From: Callipepla californica brunnescens | Lineage: Eukaryota > Chordata > Aves > Galliformes > Odontophoridae | DNA length: 64,000 nucleotides | Assembly (NCBI GenBank): GCA_023055505.1 | Contig: JALIRH010000013.1 | Location: 3,720,001-3,784,000 of the forward strand | Reading direction: 5' to 3' | Shown here: positions 1 through 15,374 of the stretch, one piece after another | Layout: each line of letters opens with the position of its first letter | How positions within the stretch are numbered: position 1 is the stretch's first letter | Translations under genes and position numbers: made by a program | The notes under the pieces: model-generated | Database searches by the model: none | Seen by the model: only the letters and a program-made list of their open reading frames with translations | Told to the model about the DNA's origin: nothing

Positions 1-483
1 CTTCCACATCAGACCCTACTGTGTCAAACTGCCCCTCTGCTGCCATCTGTCACACGGCCACACAACGCAGTGGGATATTGGTTGGAACGTTCAGCCTTTA
101 CTGCTGTACCACCAACATCCGCCTCTGACACTGTGGGCCAACATCAAAAATAGAAGGCATTGCTTTTGGAGCAGCCCTCATAAATGATTAAAGAGTAGGT
201 TGAAAAAATACTTACTTCAATAGCAACAAAGTTGCTTGAATATGTGTTATATTTACATATACATATTTTATTTATGAAGAAATAGTGTACAGAAGCAGGC
301 CTATGTTTGAAGCACAGAATGTGTGATTAATCCAGTCGTGCACCAGCTCAGGATGAGAAAAGAGTCCAAAGTTTGCAGTGAGCACGCTGGTGAACCATAT
401 ATATGTGACAACAAATGCACAGCGCATGCCATCTCTCTTTTCAGTCCCAAGATTTGCCAGGTACTTCAGACACTGCTTGCAGT

Positions 484-512
484 AAAGAGAAAAGGAAAAG
501 AAAAAAAAAAAA
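484..512 (+). repeat. Purine / A-rich low-complexity run
   Basis: An uninterrupted 29-nt purine run ends in 12 consecutive A. It is simple low-complexity DNA in intron 2, with no attached transposon that I can recognise. Confidence 0.8.
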
Positions 513-975
513 CAAAACACCACAAAGATGCTTTAGCACATAAAACTGCTCCTTGAGTCACTTTAGCCTTTACAATACACATCAATAATTCAGGCACAAG
601 AGCATCCTGGCCAGCAAGGTGTGGATGCAAAGCAGCTGTTATACCCCACTGGTGTTCATCAGGTGAAAGCAATGTGAGTACCTTGGTAGACTTTGTAAAT
701 GTCTGAGTATTTTCAGGGGAAAGCAACTTATTGACTGTGTTTTCCATATTGACTTGCTGCAATGGAGATGATATAATCCAGAATTAAAATCTGCAGTTCT
801 GCATTCATTTGTATTTATGCTTACAAGACCATGAATGTGATGAGGTGACAGCAGTGTTCTCTGGTAGGGATGGTGACTGTGAGTGAAAGAACTTCTAATT
901 CACAGCACTGGAAGTTATGGAATTCATCTCATTTGCTGTTAGCTCTGTGCTAAAGCTGGAGATGGAGAGATGGGA

Positions 976-1168
976 GAAAAGGGTCATGAGGCACTGGCAC
1001 AGGTTGCCCAGAGAGGTGGTGGTGCCCCATCCCTGGACAAACCCAAGGTCAGGCTAGACCGAGCTCTGAGCACCTGATGAAGCTGTAGGTGTCCCAGTTC
1101 AGTGCAGGGAGTTGGACTGGGTGGCCTATAAAGGTCTCTTCCAACTCAGATGAATCAAAGATCCTGTG
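976..1168 (+). mobile_element. CR1 LINE fragment, 3' end, sense orientation
   Basis: The segment follows the CR1 3' untranslated consensus: GAGGCACTGGCACAGG, TTGCCCAGAGAGGTGG, a 'gccccatccctgga' stretch, then 'gagttggactgggtggcc' and 'ggtctcttccaactca'. It ends close to a degenerate ATCCTGTG, which corresponds to the ATTCTRTG terminal repeat of CR1. It is heavily 5' truncated, as is usual for avian CR1, and has no coding capacity. The 5' boundary is approximate. Confidence 0.85.
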
Positions 1169-4100
1169 TAAAGGCTGTCACCATCGCACACACTCACTGG
1201 CCATGACCTCACGCTGCTGCTGCTGATGGACCATTTTGTTCTCTGCTTATGAGTGTGGTGGGGTCTCATGGAGTCCAGAAAAACAACAGAGTTGCATCAA
1301 GTTATCATTTTGCCACACTGCTGGCTGACAGCAGAGCTTGAATCAGTATTTAAAGCTTCAACAATCGGTCCAAACCCTCTGAAATTAACCAGTCATTTTG
1401 GACTCAGTCTGTCCCTCCTCCTCTGGAAGGGCAGAGGTCAGCTAAGGATGAATATGTGGCAGTGTGACTTCTCACAACCAGGCCTTTGCTGTACCATTTC
1501 CATCATTTTTGGCTTCCACATTACTCAGCTGTGCAGCAGACAACTGTTTTGTTATGTGCCAATTAACCCAGCATGATAAATAGTGATTATGCATAATTTA
1601 TACGGAATATTATTCTTGTTGTTTCCTGTAAATAAGGCACTGACTTAGCTGAGGGAACTGGGCTGTGAATTATTGTCAGATGTGATCATGATGGTCCAGG
1701 AGACCAGTAACAAGGACTGTTCAGACAGCAAGCCAGATAGAAATGCTACCAAACTAAATGTGGGGAAAGGGAGGGGGTTTAATTTTCATGGAGGAAGTTG
1801 GGATTTAGCTTCTGCAGTCCCACAGTTTGCTCTTTCAGTGTACTGAATGGGCCTCTTGGTGCTTAACCACCTCCCAGTGAAGTCCATGGGATCTTCTACA
1901 GTGGTGGTGCTTGGACTGGACTTGAGTTGCTCCTTAAGGAGCATCTTCGAATGATCTCCCTGGCTGTGGAAGCCAGGTTTCGCAGCTCTCTCCTCTTGTC
2001 AGTGTTAGCTGATGGCACATCTCTCAGGTTGGTAAGCTGACAATGGCATGGCACGAGGAGCAGTGAGAATTGCTCAGCCCCATGAAGCCTGAGTGAACAC
2101 GGAGAGGAGATATGGAAATGTGACATCTAGCCCACTGAACCAGGATGCATCTGCTGTGACAGTGCTCACTGGAGTCCCATTGCAGAGCCTCCAGGAAATT
2201 GCTAGGGTCTGTTGCCTTGGGTAAGCAAGGCTGTATGTCAGCCAGTACGGTGCTGGGCATACATGGAGCCAACTGGGAGCTGTAGGCTGCTTGCACAGGT
2301 GCTGCACTGGTGATTGCAGCCTCTTTCTCCTTGGGCAACCTTATCCCTGGCCTTACCTTATGGGGAATTTTCCCCACATCAGTGATTTGAGGTGTGTTTA
2401 CCATTTTGCTTCTCCTTTCTCACACTCGATAATAGATCCCCACAGGCCTATAAATGGCACCACCTCAGCAGACTCAGCTCATCTTTCATCATGCTGCCAG
2501 AATCTTGTTTTGATTTATTGCCTTTCACCACAGTGGCCCAGAATGAAGTCAACTTCTGAAATCACTTAGGGAAGGATCTGCTGAACAAGCTACATATAAT
2601 AATATGCCCCTGTCTTCCTACTTCCTCTGTACTGGGATGCTCCAATGAAATGAGTGAGAAATCTGTTTAGAGAATAGGAGTACTGAAGCTAGCAGGCCAC
2701 TGACCTGCAGATCAGATTGCCTTTAACCTTCTGCACTTCAGGATGTGCCTAATGTTCTGCATAACAATCTCAGTCTGGAATATCCTCCCAATAGGTGATT
2801 TTTATTTCTTCATATTGCTTCCCTGTTGTTTAAACTATTGATGAGAGGTACAGTGTAGGTCATGTCTGAAAATAACAATGAGAGTTACTTGGGTACTCCC
2901 TGGTCAACAAGATTTTGTGAGATTCACATCAAAAATGCTTTTTTGGGGGGCACCTTTTTTGTTGCAAAGCAATGTGCTTGATGTCCTGCATAACTGTTGT
3001 TACTTTGAATAAAACTATAGAAACATTTATGGGTTTATGTTTAACATTTATGTCTAACTGTTCAATGTTATATCTGTTTATTAGAATATGCATATTGGTA
3101 AAACCATATTGGCTGCTTGTAAGTAAAGTACTGCTACAGTTCTGCATTTTATAACTAAAATGACTTTTGAAACAATGATTTCTTTTCATATTTTACCTCT
3201 TAGCAATGTTTTTAGAAAAATCACTTCAGAGAATAAGGGAAGTAGTTATAATCCAAAGTAATGATGCTGGCATAACGTACTACGGTAAAATGAGAAGCAT
3301 TTCAACTGGTGAAACAAATGGAAAGTAGTTGTTTAACTCAGGCATATGTGACACGCTGGTGTTGCATTCACTCCATGTCTCTGCAGGGACTTAGTGTGAA
3401 GCATGAGATGGAGTCTAAGAAGTGAAGAACACCAGTGACTCTTGTTTGCTGTGGATACATTTAATCTCTGCTGGGGAAAACTTTGCCAGGTCCTCTGACT
3501 CCTTCCCATAGCTGTTGGCTTATCTCCCACGCTTTGGGGAGAACGGTGTGTGGATCCCTGTTTGATAGACTGAGCCATTTCTCAAAGGGAAGAGCTCATT
3601 GTACTGCAGTGAGCCCAGAACTTGAGCTGGGAGCTGGTGCCTGAACTCTCAGCATCCAGCAATGTGGGGCTGTCAGGAGCTGAGTGCTGGCATTGCTCAT
3701 GATGCTGTTGTTGTCAAGGCAGGACGCTCCTGGAGAAAGTGAGCAGAAATGTCTGTATCAAATGCTGCTTATTTGAAAGTCATGCAGATACCCAGTGGCT
3801 TTCCATCTCTCTCCAGCAGTGAGTTTAACTGCTTACAAAGAGAAACCTTGCTGCTCCTCCTCCTAATGCCTTTTTTTGGTGTCAAGACCAGCAAAGGTAT
3901 TAAGATCATGGGTAACAAACGCACGTCATTTATATCTGGATTTTGTAGAAGTGTTACAAAGCATTTCTAAAAGACCTTTATTTCAAACTGCACAGTATAT
4001 ATTTGATGTCTTTCCCCTAAAACTGAAAGGAAGTCTGCCTTGTGAACACTTCTGGAGGTGGTGTGGCTGGGACAGAAGTTGGACTGTTAATAGGGGCATA

Positions 4101-7100
4101 TCATCCATTGCATGGATGAGTTTCAAAATAGAAAACCTGGATGTAGTTTTGCAGTGCCTGATCCAAGAGCTTCAACTTCATCTTGTAAAGGAGCAAGGAA
4201 GATAATGCAGTGTTCTGATTAGCACATACTTAAGTATAGTCCTCAAAAACTTAATACCTTGTTAAAAATCATCCTTTAAAAAATGGTTGATTTGTATGGC
4301 GTGTCTGAATCTCCTCTCACGTTTAATCCATGTTAAGCTTTAAACCACCTATTTTGGTTCCCTCAAATTCCAGTAGATTATCCTTCAAACTGAGCCGTGA
4401 TAATCTGTTTAATAGTCTTTCAAAAGGAGTGTTCTCATAGCACTCTGGATCATGGGAGTTTTAAAAGATCAATGTATGGTAGCAGTCCTGGTTAAACAAA
4501 ATGGTTTTGGAATTAGGACTTACAGATAAGGGGCTGACACTCTTCGTGATCACGGACTGGCTGACTCCTGGGTTTCTTACATCATCAGAAATATGTTGCA
4601 AATAGAGAGATTCTGAATATTATGTGCTTTTTTTTTTTCTCTAAGAAAACAGAAACAGTTTTGATAGTTTGGTATAAATGCAAGACAAACTATTCACATT
4701 GTGCTTGAGTTTCATCAAGTGTGTGGCCAGTAACCTGAAAAGAGAGAGATAATGGCTCAGAATCTACAGTCTTAGCTTTGGAAGCAGCTTGGGATGAATT
4801 GGTAAGCAGTTATAGCAGCAAGTTACATGCATGTTCCACATCACTCAGGTCATCTGTGTGTATTCTCTGAGTAAAAGAATATGGTGAGAGAGCTAAGTAT
4901 GTCTTTTTCAGGACAATGTCATTGGTGTTTAGCCTGACTTTCTGTTCATCTTACTGCTTGGTGCATGAGGATGCCCTTGTTACTGACTTTTTAAGTCTGT
5001 TAGCTTATGTTCTTAATTACTGAAGCTTTTATTTCATTTATTTAACAAATAAAAATGTTAAATTGGCAGGTTGTGGGCAGAGGGGTCTAAGTAATTTTAC
5101 CTAAGTAAAATTATGCTAATGGACAAAGTCTCTCAAGCGAGAATGGACCTGCCTGTTCACAGTGCTTTCTGAAGCTGTGCCTCTCATCAGCCTTTCTGTC
5201 CAAAAGGCTCTGACCTCAGATTGGACTTCTTAAAAAAGAGCAGTCACTGCAGATCTCAGCTGGCACCCCTTGGCACTGTGGTGTGCCTGTAGCTCAGCGC
5301 TGTTAGTGCTGCTACTAGCACTGCCATAGCTTAAGTGGCCTATTTTTATTGTTGCAAGCTGGCATTTTTCATACGCTCATAAAATTCATATGAATGTTTC
5401 AATCAGTGTGAAGAGGAGATCCAGCAAGCGGCAAATTCGCGCACATTGTTAGAGTTTTATTTGACTATAGGAGGATATACAGAGGCCAAAATGCATAAAA
5501 TTTAATGAGTGAAGTCATGTAGGTCATAAATAATTGGGCATGCTGAAAGGAATCAAGGTTGTGGTAATGTATGTGTACAGCACCCAGCACCCAGCAGCTG
5601 TGACTATGATCAAAGTGATCTGAAAAGTAGAAAATAAATGAAGACTGTCATTTAGTAGTGTGTAATGGAGTTGTGATAGGGTGACAAAAGTGATGTAGAG
5701 TAGGATCTTGACTCCAGAGAGTGTTTTGGGGGATGCTCGGATCTGGATGTTCATTTTGGATTGCTTTCCGGTAAAGGGCTTGTAAAATAGGGATTGATTA
5801 TTTCTTATGCCAGACATTTGCCATTTAATAGAAAGTCCTCTTCTCCTCCCAGCGAAATAAAAGCATGCTGTTTTAATCTTATTGGCTCTTCTAAAAAGAA
5901 ATGCAAACTGAAGGAGGTCTATGAAGGGAGCACTAGACGGAACATAGGAAATTGAGTAGTATTTTCTGAGAACACACTTGAGTCAAACCACTGAGAAAAC
6001 TGTTTGAAACCACAAATGAAATAACAATAATAAATCGTCATTTTATTTTGCTTTCTGCTGTGAGGTTTCTTGTTGTTTGGGGGGCATTTTTTACATTTGT
6101 GAAGGCGTGTCTTTTATTAAGTGTGATACAGAGTGATAATGTTGTGGCCAGAATCTCAGGAGGTTTTGGATCCAGTTTCAAGCTGTACATTTCTTGCTTC
6201 ACTCCCACCTCCATTAATATTTGCTATTAACTATCTCAGAAATTGTTGTTTTCAGAAGTGCTTTTTTTCAGCTGAATTTATAGCAACACAGTGAAATCTT
6301 TTATTTTTGACAGAATTCAGCGTCTTAAGAATTTAAATGGGAAAACTAATTTGATGAGTAGTGGATTATTTCATTTCATTTAACTGATCATTTTAAATAC
6401 AGTGTGTTTGTCTTTAAAGGAAGCACTCAAATCGGATTGCCTGGAGCATCCCCAAAGTAGCTCCTTCTGCATTCGTGGGCACTGCTGTGCTCATCTCCTC
6501 CGGGCTCCAAGTAGAGAGAGACTGCCTGTTCATTCCGTGTATTGAAATGAAAGGGAAAGAAAGAAGTAGAGACATTGTCAGTCTCTCTAAGAGCTGGTAT
6601 GCTTGCTGTATGAAGTGGAGTTAATGATAACCCTTGTATTGTTGCAGCAAGGAAGTCATAGCATGGAGTCTTTAAATAGAAAACAGCAAGTAGTCCACAA
6701 CAGGCTGTGTGTTATTCCATTAGAAAGTAGTGCCTCTTGTCCATTGGCAGTTTGACAATGAGAACTGTGTAGAGTCCAAGACAATTGGCAGAGGAAAGTG
6801 AAGGGAATAAAATTATCTCACAGCTGAGGGAAATGCAGAACAGAAAACTGGGGAATCGATGTGAGCAACATATAGCAGTGTTGGTTGTCATTGTACTCCT
6901 ACAGATTGTTTCAGCCCAAAGAAGGATATAATCATCAATAAAACAGACTTTACAGTACCCCTGTGATATGGGTTTGTTTTGTCAGTCTTGCAAGATATTG
7001 ATGTGAACAAAGTGGAAATGACTTGTCCATACAAACAGGTATGAAGAGGGAATCATGTCTAAGTTGTTGTCGTCCCAGTCCCTGACTACAGGGCCTCTAG

Positions 7101-7289
7101 GGTCTGGAGTGTGCTGCATGCTGTGCTGGGGAGCATCAGTGGCTTCATCTGCTGGAATGTCACATTAAGATCCATCTACAGGTTTTTGGTGTTGGGTTTA
7201 TTCGTCTTTTCTTATGAACAAGCAAAATCCAAACCTACTTATAAATGTTCTCAGTAGAGTTGTGGCTGTCTATAGAGAGAGTTGAACTT

Positions 7290-7306
7290 AAAAAAAAAAA
7301 AAAAAA
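7290..7306 (+). repeat. Poly-A run (17 A)
   Basis: Seventeen consecutive A lie in intron 2. No retrotransposed gene body is recognisable upstream, so this is listed as a homopolymer only. Confidence 0.85.
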
Positions 7307-7699
7307 GTGAAATAAAATAGGTGTCAGAGAAGATTTGACTTTAGCTTCCAGGCAGTAGACAGTAGGAATGTCAGAGCCTGTACAACCTTGCTGTGTCGGG
7401 AGTACTGACAGTCACTAAAAGGTAGAAGAGCTAAATACAGATAGAAAGAAAAAAAAAATTATAAAAAGGACACAAAACATCTAATAACTTCTGTGAAATG
7501 GGGCATCTTTTGAGACTCTGACCTGGAGCCTTCATGGGATCGGAGTGAAGAAAATGTCTGGTTAATCTTGGCAAGTTACTGTGGAGGGGCTGATGTGGCT
7601 GGAGGGAGGATGGATCTGCTGGCAGAGCAACAGAAGTTGGGATCACTGAGTCACACTGGTGTCTGGATGGCTCAGCTGCTGTTCAGTTGAGAAGCAAAG

Positions 7700-7812
7700 A
7701 TTTAATTTGTTTGGGTTTGGTTAGGTTTATGTTTTTATTGTTGGTGCTGTGTATGTGTTTTCTTGCTGTTTGTGCTTTTGTTGTCATTTGTTTGTGTATT
7801 GTTGGTTTTTTA
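7700..7812 (+). repeat. GT-rich low-complexity tract
   Basis: About 110 nt are composed almost entirely of G and T on this strand, as irregular TTTG, TTGG and TGTT units with few A or C. There is no clean repeat period. It is probably a degenerate simple-sequence region in intron 2. Confidence 0.55.
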
Positions 7813-9168
7813 ATATTACAATTTTAACAGATTTGTTCAGCGCTGTGATCACTTTTGCTCTGGGCGTTCTCTTTCCGTGGCAGAAAACAATTCAGTCTCA
7901 TGACCCAGAAGTTCCTTCTCTTCTCTAGGCATGTTTGAGAGTTCCCAGGCTTCTGCCATACATCCCTGCCTTTTTTGAAAATGATGGCTTGTGGCATCTT
8001 ACTCCCAGCTTACTCTGAGAACAAGTTTGGAGTTAAGCTTCCCTAAATAAAGTTGTGTCTGTCTTGCACTGGGTGCCAATGTTAAGGCTTAATGTGGTCC
8101 TCCATTGGATAGGTGCTCTTTAGAACCTCTGCCCCTCTTATGGAGCTTACAGCTTCTTCAGATGAGGTGGTAAAGCAACTTGGATATGTGCAGTCCTGCA
8201 AATGGTTGTACATCCTCAGGATTAGAAGCAATAACTGTAATTTAGAACACATCTTAAATATATATCTCAGAAAGAAATAAAAAAGAAAAAGCCCATTTTT
8301 TTGAGGAATGAAGTTTCATCAGGATTCATCCAAATCAGTTCTTTAATGCCAGAGTATGTGTTCGACCATATGCATTTTTCAAATGGGGAAAAACAAATAT
8401 AAATCCATGGTGGTTAATTAAGAAAAATACCAAAATTCTTACTCTAAAATGAGTATTGTTCTGATTGTCAATGGAAGGTAGCTTGTATAAAGAGCTTAAA
8501 GCCAAGGTTTAGTTACTTTTTTCTTAGTTATTATTTTGCTTTGATTTAGAATAATGTGATGTTAGAACAGTAACGTAATTAAAATGCATGTAATGATGTG
8601 TTTGGTTTTTGGATGGCCATGGCATCGTCAATGTCTTCAGTAGGTTTGTCTGACACATAGGAGATTAGGCCACAGAATAAACAAAAGACCCAGTGCTACA
8701 AAATCATAACAAAATTGTCAGTTCAGAAACACATGGAGGAACATGGAGGACCAATAGGTCTTTTATCTTCCCCTTACAAAAACAAAGGTTTATTTGGCTT
8801 TTAAATGGGCCAGTAAAACTGAATTGGCACCCTGCAGTGCATGCAGAATAGATGGTCTAGAAGAATGAAGAAAAAGGCAGAGGAGTTTAAGAGATGAAGA
8901 TATTAGAAGTTGGTCTACTGATAGCCTATTACAGTTGTTAAATTTTAAAGATCTGCAGTGAACAGAGAACTAAGTCAGGAAATAAGACTGGGCAGGGGGA
9001 TGCGTTTGTTAGAAGTTATTGTTGGTGATCCTCCAGAATTCTGTGGGAAAAATAGCTGCAAGTATCTGAAAGGCCAGATCAGAAGCTCTTGGCTGCACTG
9101 GGATGGCCCTGCCTGCACTAGTTCCATCTTGGCTGTTGGATATTGCTTGAAGAAGGTCCTGCTTACAG

Positions 9169-9310
9169 TCATAGAATCACCAAGGTAGAAAGTCCAGTCC
9201 AGAAGTCCTCATCCTGTCCAACTGTCCACCTGTCTCCAATAATTCTCACTAAACCATGTATCTCAACACAACATCCAAACTTTCCTTGAACAGGATGTCC
9301 ACAGCCTGAT
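9169..9310 (-). mobile_element. CR1 LINE fragment, 3' end, antisense orientation
   Basis: It begins with TCATAGAATCACCAAGGTAG, the reverse complement of a CR1 3' terminus. It continues with 'cctgtccaactgtccacct', 'ctcactaaaccatgtat' and 'ccttgaacagg', matching the antisense form of a common chicken CR1 subfamily. It is short, diverged and non-coding. The right-hand boundary is approximate. Confidence 0.75.
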
Positions 9311-10865
9311 TTCAGTCTCACTTACTCACCAGTTGAGAGTGGGACCTATGCTAACATAAGCACAAGCTTTCTGAGCCCCCTTGATTCAGGTTCCTATAAC
9401 TCTCAGGTATTTCATTGGAGTCATAGTTCAGAAGTATTCCTGAGCCTCAGGGCTGATAAGAAAGAAGAGATGTATCTGGGATCACTTGCAATACTCTGGG
9501 CATTTAGCATGAGGAGAGTTTTGGAGATATGTTTTGTTTGCGTTGTGAGAAGGGATATTTCCTGGAATACATTGACTTGCTCTTCTTTGCTCTCTCCTCA
9601 GTAAGATTCTACATAAAAACTGGTAAACTAGGCCATTAATAAATATGTAAGAGAAGCCTGATCCGTGAGATACTGACTCAGTGTATGCGAGGACATCCAG
9701 CTCCTGCTTGCCCCACTTCAGTGACTGTTATGATGGAATTAGAGGGTTTATATGACATTGAAATGATTTGAAAACTGCCAGACTTCCTAACGTAGTCTTT
9801 ATTTTTCCCTTTTTTTCACCTGTAAGTTCCTGCCTTTTATTTGTTACTTCAGCGGATAATTTTTATGGTAGGTTTTCTACTTTATATCCTGCTGGTATAT
9901 AGCTTAACAAAATGCCTTTTGAAACCGTGTGTTTAATTCCTCAGTCATGCCTCTGGGAATTAATTCTTGCTGCATTATAACTTCTTTTATATCTTGTCTT
10001 TGCTGTGGTTGAGAACTTCTGCAAACTTTTCTTTAGGATATCAGTACTTCTTATTCCCTCTCCTGCCTCGTGCACATCTCTGTTCTGCCTGCATCAGCTG
10101 TTATTTGCTGCTGGCATCTACTTCTGGTCAAGGCCTGTTAGAGTGCCTTAAACTCTTAGATAAATTCCTTAATGACATTACTATTTTTGCATCTGCACCT
10201 CTGGAAGAAAATTGAATTTTCACACCTGAGTTACCTACCTAAGGTGTTATCCGTGAGGCTAATGAGCTCCACGTTGGAGAGTCCTTTAAGAAATTACTTT
10301 AACAGGCTTTGGTGATTCTGAATAGCGTTTATGATAGGAAATGTTTCATGGTGGTACTTACAGAAGTAGCAATGTCGTATACGTATATTTTTTAAAGTCA
10401 TGTCTTCCTAAGCAGTAATGTCTTCTCCTTGCTTTTTGGAAAGTTAAATATGCAGTGTTATGTCAAAAATGGTTAATGGGGCTATTTGAAAATTGTTGAT
10501 AAGTCCAGCTCTTGGCAAGTGGAATTGTTGACGCTGAGTCACCATTTTTCTTGGAAACGTGTTTTTCATTACAAATGGGACTTGCTTATCTCAATCCAGA
10601 AATGTTTCAGTTTAGAAATGCTGCTGTGCTGTAGTGTACTTCTCTGCCTCACAATCATGATCACAGTCCTTGGTATGGACAGAGCCCTGCCATCCTTTGA
10701 TATCTTTGATGCAATCTCTGTCAGCCACACTGAAATTAGTACATAATATCTCATGAATCCATTTGGTCTGCTGCATCATACAAAGTAATTTCAGGATTTC
10801 TTAGTGAGCTTACTTCCAGTGTACTTCAGAATATTTTTTTGTATTCATTATATTTCACTTTTTAA

Positions 10866-11147
<282 letters not shown>

Positions 11148-14100
11148 TGACTTCCCTGTTTTATAATTTGCACGAGTATTACCAGAATCAGTGAGTGCAG
11201 CACATCCCAGGTTTCTTCTGCTTCCAGGTTGCAAATTCCTAGAAAATGAGTTTGTTTTGAAGGAACCAGAATGAAGGGTTAGATGAGAAAAGGGCATCTT
11301 CATAGTACTTGTCATTTGTAAAGGTGTTGCCTGGAGGATACTGTTAGGAGTGTAATCATTCAACTTGGAACACCTGGTTTCCGTGCAGCAGCAGATTCAA
11401 CACTTGCCAGGATTTCTGAGTCTTTGCAAAATAAATAAAATCAATGCTGTGAAGACTACTGTTGAGCAAGATTTTCCACTCTGCATGACATTGTACATCC
11501 CTCACTGCTTTACATAAATGTGCGTTTCTCCTCTCACTGGACAAAGACAGTCCATGCTAAGATACATGCTGGAAATGTCTTGGCATCAATAACAGTCTGA
11601 GAATATAATGCATAAAATGCTTCAGGGCTCTGCTGGAGAAAAGATGTTCTAGATATGTCACATGTATATTCAGAGATGGAGGTAGGTACGTGACAAGAGT
11701 GACCAGAGATAACACTTTACAAAATGAAAATACAATAAAGTCAGCGCATCCACTGCTGACTAATTGCTGTGCTGTAGGTAACGAGTCCTGACAATGGCGG
11801 ATCTAAACAGCAGAAGCCATTTTCTGTGAAAACATTTGCGTATTTCTGTGGAGCAGCTGTTGCCAGCTTCTCTGAGTGTACTGAGTTTGCTTAGTTACAG
11901 GTTCTACCTGTGTAGGAATTCTTTCGTTGGGTTGAAGTGTCGCTGCCCTTCTTACCAGTTTTATCATTAACCACTCCAACGCCTTCTGAGGAGTCTCGGT
12001 AGAGCCGAAGAATCTCTGATTCCATTCCCAGCTCCCACGACAAAGTTCTCATGTCCTGAGCTACTACATATTGGGTAGAAAGTGGGTCTTCAGTGGCTCT
12101 GCTCGCTGAGGATTAGTTAGATCACCGTACTAAGGACATACTGAACATTGAAAATGGTTTTTAGACTGCTAACTAATGGTATGCCAGGAGTTCAGCATTT
12201 CTGACTGATGCGAAGATACTAAGTATTGCTTACATTGAGGTCAGTAGGAAAACATGGAAAAGCTAGGAGTGCCATGAGTTTTTAAATCGCAGGTCTTGCT
12301 GGTGAAATTAGTCCCATGAATCTTGCTTAACCTCTGTTGCTTTCTGCCTATTTACTTTCCATTCACGTCCTACTAACAATCTTAGAAATACTAATTAAAA
12401 TCACACTGTGAGCCCACTGTGGCTAGTATGCACGCTATGCTAGCCATATGTTATGGCAGACATTCAGACCAAGGCTACCAGAGTGGGGAATCTGAGATGA
12501 GCACGTAGCTGGCTCTAGGATTATAGAATGTAGCTCAGGGTTAGAAGATAAAGGACACTGGTGTCTTTGAGATGGAAGAGTATCAGAGCATATATATAAC
12601 ATGATGGTGTGCTTTGAGTTGTTTCTGGTGTGTGTGCTTTGAGACGCAGTTGCCACATCTTATCTTTCCTTCCTTTACATATGTGCTCACTCCTGTTGTT
12701 TGATAACATATTTGCCTTCTGCTAGAACAGGAGCAAGAATGAACGATTAACTGTATTCTGTTACTGTGGGTTTATTTGGGTTATAAAACAAACCTGTCAG
12801 CACTTTTATCAGAAATATAATTGCTGTGTTTTTCCAACACTAAAAGAAATTTAAAATATTTGTACAGGAGAGAACACATCATTAGAAAGTGAGAAACAGG
12901 CATTATATTCCTTCCTTTGACAATCAGTAACCATGGATGATAGCACCTGAAGCTTTTGGCATTTCCAGTAGCCTGCCACATCTCTTGTGATGGGCATTCA
13001 GGTACTGAAAACATCCCAAGATCTTCCACTGTAATGGTGGATGACTCCTTGTTTCAGATAGCAAACAAGACTATATGTGTTCCTATCCTGAGATACTGCT
13101 GCAAATGAAAACACCGTGGCTGTTACAAGTCTTAGTAATTCCACTGCTCTGGGGCACAAGCACTGCAGAGAGAAGGTGTTAAGCAATTCACTGCCAGTGC
13201 CTGAAATGAACTGTCACTAAATACTGCCTTTTAGGAGGATTATCATCTCACTGGTTTGTTCTGAGAATCTGAGAAATTGCAAAACATTAGGCTGCTCTTT
13301 CTTATGATGAATATTGTGGAATAAATTGTTCTTGCAAGCAGTTTTGCAGTGTTCTGCTCGAGCAAAACACCACCATGTATTAAGTACTGCATTTACTATT
13401 AATAAATACCACAGCATATTACAGATGCTATACAAAAACTGAATATGCTGCTCATTGAGCTATTTCAGGGCAAGCTTAGGAGAATGGGCAGTCAGCTTCT
13501 TTATAAAATCGCTTTCCTTAAACAATGTTTTTTTTTCCCTTCTTCACCATCAAACAATGTAACCATATGGTTTCCCCCTCGGTGACAGTAGGCCCAATAC
13601 TGTGGCATTTGGATCCTGCAATGAAGGCAAAAGATAAATCACAAACTGTAGAACAAAGCTAAGATCTACAGTTACTTAGATAGGTGGTGAAGCTTTTAAT
13701 CTGGTGAGTTAATGTGTGTGCATTGTATATGTTTATTGTATGTAAGTGCTATATTTTCTGTTGCTATGTGATGACTGAATGTTGCAGATAGGGCTTTCAA
13801 ATGCAGATTTATGTGCAGGTGCAAAATTGAGTTTCTTAAAAACAGGAACTTGGCTGCTAAAGCACACAGAAAGAAAAATAATGCCTGAGATTTATGAATT
13901 CCGGAAGCAAGACTTATGTCTTATTGCTTCCTTCAGCTGCTGGACTTACTCTTCTGTGAAGAATCTGAAATTTAAGAGAAATAGCAAATTGTGTGTTTTC
14001 CCGTACCAGCAGAAAAAATATATGTCTACTTTGCATTAGGAAATATCTGATAGGGGAAGAAAGGACATTAAACAGTTCTTGGAAGGAAAAATCCCATAAT

Positions 14101-15374
14101 TTATTCCATGCCACATGCTTTAGTTCATGTGAAAAGGAAAGGCAGAGTTTTTTTGTCTGTATTAACCCACATCAGTATGTTGACACTTGGTTGCTACGTG
14201 TGAAACATCTGATTAATTATATGGTGCTAACTGCCTCAGTGGGCTCCTCCACAGTAGGACTAAGGCTAATTAAGATTATGTCAGGATGAAGTGAGATGAG
14301 GTTACACACAACAAACCGTTACAGATTTGGGTAACACTTGTCACAAAAGTCATCTTTTGCATCTCATGCTGGGGATTTTATTTCATCAAAAACCTCAAGT
14401 TCATTTCCAGTGCTCAGGTCCATCCCTCCTCTTGCTTGGTGTTACTGCAGTCAGCTGTGACTCCATGGAAGGCAGTGGTCTGCAGTAACACCACTATGAA
14501 GGCGTGGAGAGGTAGGCTTGTGGTTTTCATGTTGCTGTGTGAGAGTGAAGCACTTCTCTTGGTTTAATTATAAAAATGGTACATTAGATTACGGTACTGA
14601 AGTGTTTATTTAAATTTCCAGAGTGTTTCTTAACGTTTTGGTTTGTTTTTCTTGGAAACATTGTTTTGTATGGATTGTTTGCTCCCCATCTGTGGGTACA
14701 ACATAGGCCTTTTGTCCTAAGTTATTTGGATTTATCCTATTTATCTGCTGTCCCAAAGACACTGATTTCAGTCATGCAGACTTAAAGCAAATTGCACCAA
14801 GAGATCTCTGCTATGTGCGTCTCCTTTCTCTTCCTTAGAACATAATAAACTTCATCTTGTAGGACTGTGGAAGGGCTTTATGTTTGTATAAAGCCAGCTT
14901 ATGGAGTGGGACCTCATTCCAGACAGAAGTACACATAGATCACTGCATTTTTGGCATTGTAACTAAATATCTGTCCACGTGAGAAATGTTGTCTGTCTTT
15001 TTTTCAGTTCACTCTGTCAGTAGGTATCTAAGGATATTTAAAATCAAGACAAAAATCTTTGGTAAATAGGTTTACCATTGGCTATTAAGTAGTTTTTGAT
15101 TGGTTATCATTAGCTAAATGAAAGCTGAGGTACCTGTGTGTGTGTCTAAAGGCCTAGCTTATGTGGCTAAGATTTCCAACTGTTTACTGTGATTTCTAAA
15201 AGCAATTACATCTTGAATCGTTACTGCCACAGAAACACAAAAATACAACCTGAGCAAAACTGAGAGGTGGGTATGCAGAAGGGCTGGGAGTTCAGCTCTG
15301 GAAAATATGACCTGTCCCATTCACCTCCACTGTAGTACTCTGTTGAATAAATAGCAGTTAAATAGCAGAAATAA